Below are positions 60,994 through 64,000 of a stretch of DNA of 64,000 nt, piece by piece (positions within the stretch are counted from its first letter, which is position 1; each line of letters opens with the position of its first letter). Origin of the DNA: Bacteroidota bacterium (GTDB taxonomy: Bacteria; Bacteroidota; Bacteroidia; Palsa-965); the NCBI GenBank assembly GCA_016194975.1, contig JACQAM010000019.1, forward strand, positions 62,001 to 126,000, given 5' to 3'. Under the pieces are notes generated by a model. The model saw only the letters and a list, made by a program, of their open reading frames with translations, searched no databases and had not been told where the DNA came from. The position numbers and the translations under genes were made by a program.

Positions 60994-62102
60994 AACGTAT
61001 TCTCTTTTTTACTTACAATGATGCCCCTTCCGGGATTTACGAAGGGCAGGTGATCGATGTGTGCAGGTTCCTGGAAAAAGAATTGCAATGCAAGGTCACT
61101 TTATTTGCGCTCATTTCTATCCGTGATTACAGCAGAAATAAAATGGCGATCACCGGTAAATTCCACGAAGCTATCGTCAAAAGAATGTTTCCACGCACCA
61201 GGAACTGGAGATGGAATTCCATTGCGTTGAAAAGAGTGATCAGTAAAGTAAAACCGGACGTCATCATTGCACGTGGGCCATTTGCGGCAAATCTTGCTCT
61301 CGAATACAGGGGAAATGAGAAGATCTGTTTTGATGCACGCGGCGCTTACACGGCTGAACTCAATGAATACAATGTTGTTCCCGATGAAAAAGTAAAAAAA
61401 GAAATTTCTCTGCTCGAGAAAACTGCTGTGCGGAAATGTGATTCCCGTATTGCGGTCTCTGAAAAACTCGTAGAATACTGGAAAAAAAATTTCGGGTACA
61501 ATGACGATGAACATGCAGTGATTCCCTGCACGCTTAACAACGAAATGCAAAAGAATAATTCAAATGAAAAAAAAACAGGACACGGATTTGCAAACGGCAA
61601 TATTGTTATCGCATATTCCGGTTCAGGAGCAGGATGGCAATCGCTCCGGCAATTGGATGAGGTTCTGCAAAAAATGTTCAGAAATAATGAGCGTCTTTGT
61701 TTACTGATGATGACCAAACAGATTCCCGAAGAACTTCAGTTGAAAAAAGAATTTCCAGATCGCGTAAAACATATTTGGGTGGAACATACGGAAGTGAATG
61801 CGCTGCTTTCCAGTTGCGATTATGGCTGGCTGGTGCGCGAAAAAAGTGTGACAAATGAAGTGGCTTCACCGGTAAAATTTGCAGAGTACCTTGCCGCCGG
61901 GCTCAAAGTGATCATCTCTCCCGGGCTTGGCGATTATTCTGCTTTCACCGTCGAGAATAATGCAGGAATTCTTCTGCATGAAAATGACATGAAGAATATT
62001 TCTGCGGTAAACATGGACGAGAAAAAAAGGATGAAAGATCTCGCTGAAAAATATTTTACAAAAAAGAATTTCACCGAACAATATAAAAAGATCCTCCGAT
62101 GA
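60990..62102 (+). CDS. GT4-like glycosyltransferase
   Basis: 370 residues. The start is TTG at 60990, which overlaps the wecB stop (TTGA). N-terminal FTYNDAPSGIYEGQVIDVCRF; the C-terminal GT-B half has AYSGSGAGWQSLRQL and SPVKFAEYLAAGLKVIIS, with a K-x-x-E-Y-L variant in place of the normal E-x7-E. A retaining-type transferase. The TTG start was accepted because no ATG occurs near the conserved N-terminal strand. Confidence 0.85.
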   Translation: MKRILFFTYNDAPSGIYEGQVIDVCRFLEKELQCKVTLFALISIRDYSRNKMAITGKFHEAIVKRMFPRTRNWRWNSIALKRVISKVKPDVIIARGPFAANLALEYRGNEKICFDARGAYTAELNEYNVVPDEKVKKEISLLEKTAVRKCDSRIAVSEKLVEYWKKNFGYNDDEHAVIPCTLNNEMQKNNSNEKKTGHGFANGNIVIAYSGSGAGWQSLRQLDEVLQKMFRNNERLCLLMMTKQIPEELQLKKEFPDRVKHIWVEHTEVNALLSSCDYGWLVREKSVTNEVASPVKFAEYLAAGLKVIISPGLGDYSAFTVENNAGILLHENDMKNISAVNMDEKKRMKDLAEKYFTKKNFTEQYKKILR

Positions 62103-63238
62103 AGATCGCTTTGCTTACAGACGGGATCTATCCGCACGTGATCGGTGGAATGCAGAAGCATAGTTTCTATCTCGCAAAATTTCTTGCGGCTGCGGGCATG
62201 AAGATCGATCTGTATCATATCGTGAATGACAAATACGATGAGTTGGATGGATTCTCGGAGGAAGAAAAGAAAAATATCCGCTCTGTTCCGGTTGTATTTC
62301 CCGATTTTGGAAAAATGCCCGGGCATTACATCCGTGAATCGTATGAGTTCTCTATTCGCATTTATAAAAAAATGAAAGAAGCATCCAGGCCTGATTTTAT
62401 TTATGCGAAAGGATTCACAGCATGGGAAATACTCAACCGGAGATCGAAGGGAGAACAGTTTCCATTGGTCGGCGTGAATTTTCACGGGTACGAAATGTTT
62501 CAGCGCCAACCTTCGCTCAGGTCATCTCTCGAAAGCAGGTTATTGCTCCGTCATCCTGTTTTGTACAATGTGAAAAATGCCGATGTTGTTTTTTCTTATG
62601 GCGGAAAAATAACTCCGCTCATCGAAGTGCTCGGTGTTCCCCGCAAAAAAATAATAGAGTTACCGACAGGAATTTCACCGGAGTGGACGACTGACAAAGT
62701 GAGTGAAGTTCATGATCCTCGGAAAATTGTTTTCATTGGCAGAAATGAACGGCGCAAAGGAGTGGAAGAACTCAACGACGTATTGAAAAATCTGAAAGAG
62801 GATTTTGAATTTCATTTCATCGGGCCTGTTCCTGAAAGTAAAAAGATCAGGAATAAAAAAATAAAATACCATGGCGAAATGCGGGAAGCCGGTGAAATAA
62901 AAAAGATACTGGTCGATTCAGATGTGCTCGTTTGCCCCAGCCATTCTGAAGGAATGCCGAATGTGGTGATGGAAGCGCTTGCCTGCGGAATGGCCGTGAT
63001 CGCTACAGATACAGGTGCAACTTCTGTGATGGTCGATGATTCTGTGGGCTGGCTCATTCCGCCCGGTGACCGTGATTTCCTGCAGAAAGTTTTTTCAGAG
63101 GTGTTGAATTGTACACGGGAAGAACTGATGCAGAAAAAAATAAAGGCAAAACAAAAAGTGAAACAGAACTTCCTGTGGAATGATATTGCAATGAAAACCG
63201 TACATTCAATTCAGAAATTCTGCGACGAAAATAATTAG
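62099..63238 (+). CDS. GT4-family glycosyltransferase
   Basis: 379 residues, GT-B. The N-terminal GIYPHVIGGMQKHSFYLAKFL holds the glycine loop. The C-terminal CPSHSEGMPNVVMEALACGMAVIATD carries E-x7-E (EGMPNVVME). A complete enzyme, coupled by an ATGA overlap to the previous gene. Its last codons and its stop codon (TAG at 63236-63238) lie inside the left arm of an inverted-repeat element, so the C-terminal end may have been set by the element. Confidence 0.94.
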   Translation: MKIALLTDGIYPHVIGGMQKHSFYLAKFLAAAGMKIDLYHIVNDKYDELDGFSEEEKKNIRSVPVVFPDFGKMPGHYIRESYEFSIRIYKKMKEASRPDFIYAKGFTAWEILNRRSKGEQFPLVGVNFHGYEMFQRQPSLRSSLESRLLLRHPVLYNVKNADVVFSYGGKITPLIEVLGVPRKKIIELPTGISPEWTTDKVSEVHDPRKIVFIGRNERRKGVEELNDVLKNLKEDFEFHFIGPVPESKKIRNKKIKYHGEMREAGEIKKILVDSDVLVCPSHSEGMPNVVMEALACGMAVIATDTGATSVMVDDSVGWLIPPGDRDFLQKVFSEVLNCTREELMQKKIKAKQKVKQNFLWNDIAMKTVHSIQKFCDENN

Positions 63239-63327
63239 AAGCCATCCCAAAATTACCACAGTGGCTTTGCGCTCTTAGCGCCTTCGCGGTGAAAAAGTTT
63301 TAAACGCAATTTTGAGATGGCTTCTAA
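63235..63327. repeat. 93-base inverted-repeat element bridging two genes
   Basis: The left arm, 63235-63254, begins TTAGAAGCCATC. The right arm, 63308-63327, ends GATGGCTTCTAA. Nineteen of 20 positions pair. The 53-base centre holds CCACAGTGG, GCGCTCTTAGCGC and a CTTCGCGGTGAAAAA word. The left arm contains the stop codon of the upstream glycosyltransferase and the right arm the start codon of the aminotransferase. No target duplication or transposase was seen. It is a REP/MITE-like element in form. Confidence 0.85.
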
Positions 63328-64000
63328 ATACCTGACTGAAAATAATTTCATACCGTTCAACAAACCTGCTGTCGTTGGCAGGGAACTGGAATATATCCGC
63401 AAAGCTGTGGAGGCGGGAAATATTTCGGGTAATGGCCCATACGCACAAAGCGCCGCAGATTTTTTTACAAAACGATATGGACTGCGAAGCGCATTGATCA
63501 CCGATTCCTGTACTTCTGCACTCGAGATGTCGGCACTGCTGCTGAACATCCGCCCCGGTGATGAAGTGATCATGCCCTCGTATTCTTTTGTGAGTACTGC
63601 AAATGCATTTGTGCTGATGGGAGCGAAAATTATTTTTGCCGATTCAACGAAGGATCATCCGAATATGAATGTGGCAGCGGTAGAGCAACTCATCACCCCG
63701 CGTACGCGTGCGCTTGTTTGCGTGCATTACGCAGGCGTGCCATGCGATCCTGCGCAACTCAAAATGATCTGCGAAAAAAATAATATTCACTTCATAGAAG
63801 ACGCAGCACACGCGATCGATGTAAAGTGCGACGGAAAATATCTCGGAACTTTTGGCGATCTCGGAACGATCTCTTTTCACGAAACTAAAAATGTGATCGC
63901 GGGAAAAGGTGGGTTGCTTTGTGTGAATGATGCATCGCTGGTGGAACGTGCGCAGGAGATCTATGAAAATGGCACCAACAGGAGATCTTTTCTCAGTGGA
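63317..64000 (+). CDS. wecE: WecE/RffA-like TDP-sugar aminotransferase, N-terminal part (cut by window edge)
   Basis: 228 codons are present and the gene continues past base 64000. The conserved family start IPFNKPAVVGRELEYI is preceded by MASKYLTENNF. The ATG used (63317) lies within the right arm of the inverted repeat, and the position where relatives have their initiator Met (M-I-P-F-N-K-P) holds an ATA codon in a Phe-Ile-Pro context. LITDSCTSALEMSALLL and EDAAHAIDVK are intact. The PLP lysine is in SFHETKNVIAGKGG. The likely product is a 4-amino-4,6-dideoxy sugar nucleotide (Fuc4N type) made from a 4-keto precursor. Confidence 0.92.
   Translation, partial: MASKYLTENNFIPFNKPAVVGRELEYIRKAVEAGNISGNGPYAQSAADFFTKRYGLRSALITDSCTSALEMSALLLNIRPGDEVIMPSYSFVSTANAFVLMGAKIIFADSTKDHPNMNVAAVEQLITPRTRALVCVHYAGVPCDPAQLKMICEKNNIHFIEDAAHAIDVKCDGKYLGTFGDLGTISFHETKNVIAGKGGLLCVNDASLVERAQEIYENGTNRRSFLSG

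Noticed and set aside
63235-63327. Insertion sequence or phage attachment site at the inverted repeat
   Set aside because: No transposase or integrase gene, no target duplication and no tRNA fragment were seen; a small non-coding repeat fits better.

Overview
The window comes from the chromosome of a member of the Bacteroidota. A secreted protein ends in a type IX (Por) secretion C-terminal domain. Shine-Dalgarno sequences are absent before nearly all genes. Promoter-like TAnnTTTG words lie just upstream of most isolated genes. The RelA/SpoT, Fur, SHMT and fumarylacetoacetase proteins are of ordinary bacterial type. No rRNA, tRNA, CRISPR array, transposase or phage gene was seen. The exact genus cannot be read from the sequence.

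Left part (1-17279), mostly minus strand: a Fur-family regulator, a STAS protein, purA and the start of an OstA/LptA-like gene form a compact operon (1-2317). After a 458-base repeat-bearing spacer comes a bifunctional (p)ppGpp synthetase/hydrolase, a secreted barrel-like protein, and a fumarylacetoacetase followed by a lipoprotein. A plus-strand island (8267-12077) holds an ECF-type sigma factor, a one-pass membrane protein and two related small secreted proteins. glyA follows on the minus strand. Upstream of glyA lies a small exosortase unit: a membrane protein, an exosortase with its Cys/Arg/His triad, and a 78-residue probable substrate. These sit behind a large T9SS-exported protein, in the same direction.

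Right part (17358-64000), all plus strand: a polysaccharide locus. It opens with a Wzc-type tyrosine autokinase whose tail is a Gly/Tyr repeat. It continues with an ABC exporter (Wzm, Wzt with a C-terminal carbohydrate domain) and then more than 40 tightly packed genes, many with ATGA or TGATG stop/start overlaps. They encode about ten glycosyltransferases and sugar-nucleotide enzymes: WbpP-like and other SDR epimerases, WecB, DegT/WecE-type aminotransferases, and a NeuB-centred nonulosonate module. There is also an unusually rich set of decorating enzymes: MBOAT with an SGNH partner, an acyltransferase-3 protein, four left-handed beta-helix acyltransferases, FkbM and other methyltransferases, two Fe/2-oxoglutarate oxygenases, an AsnB amidotransferase, a FemAB-like transferase, a deacetylase and a beta-propeller hydrolase-like protein.

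Within this locus an FkbH - methyltransferase - acyl carrier protein - VOC cassette looks like a small carrier-bound acyl synthesis pathway that could feed the O-acyltransferases. The joint reading is a heavily modified, ABC-exported O-antigen or capsule carrying a nonulosonic-acid sugar. The right edge cuts a WecE-like aminotransferase whose start codon lies inside a 93-base inverted-repeat element; that element also holds the stop codon of the preceding gene.
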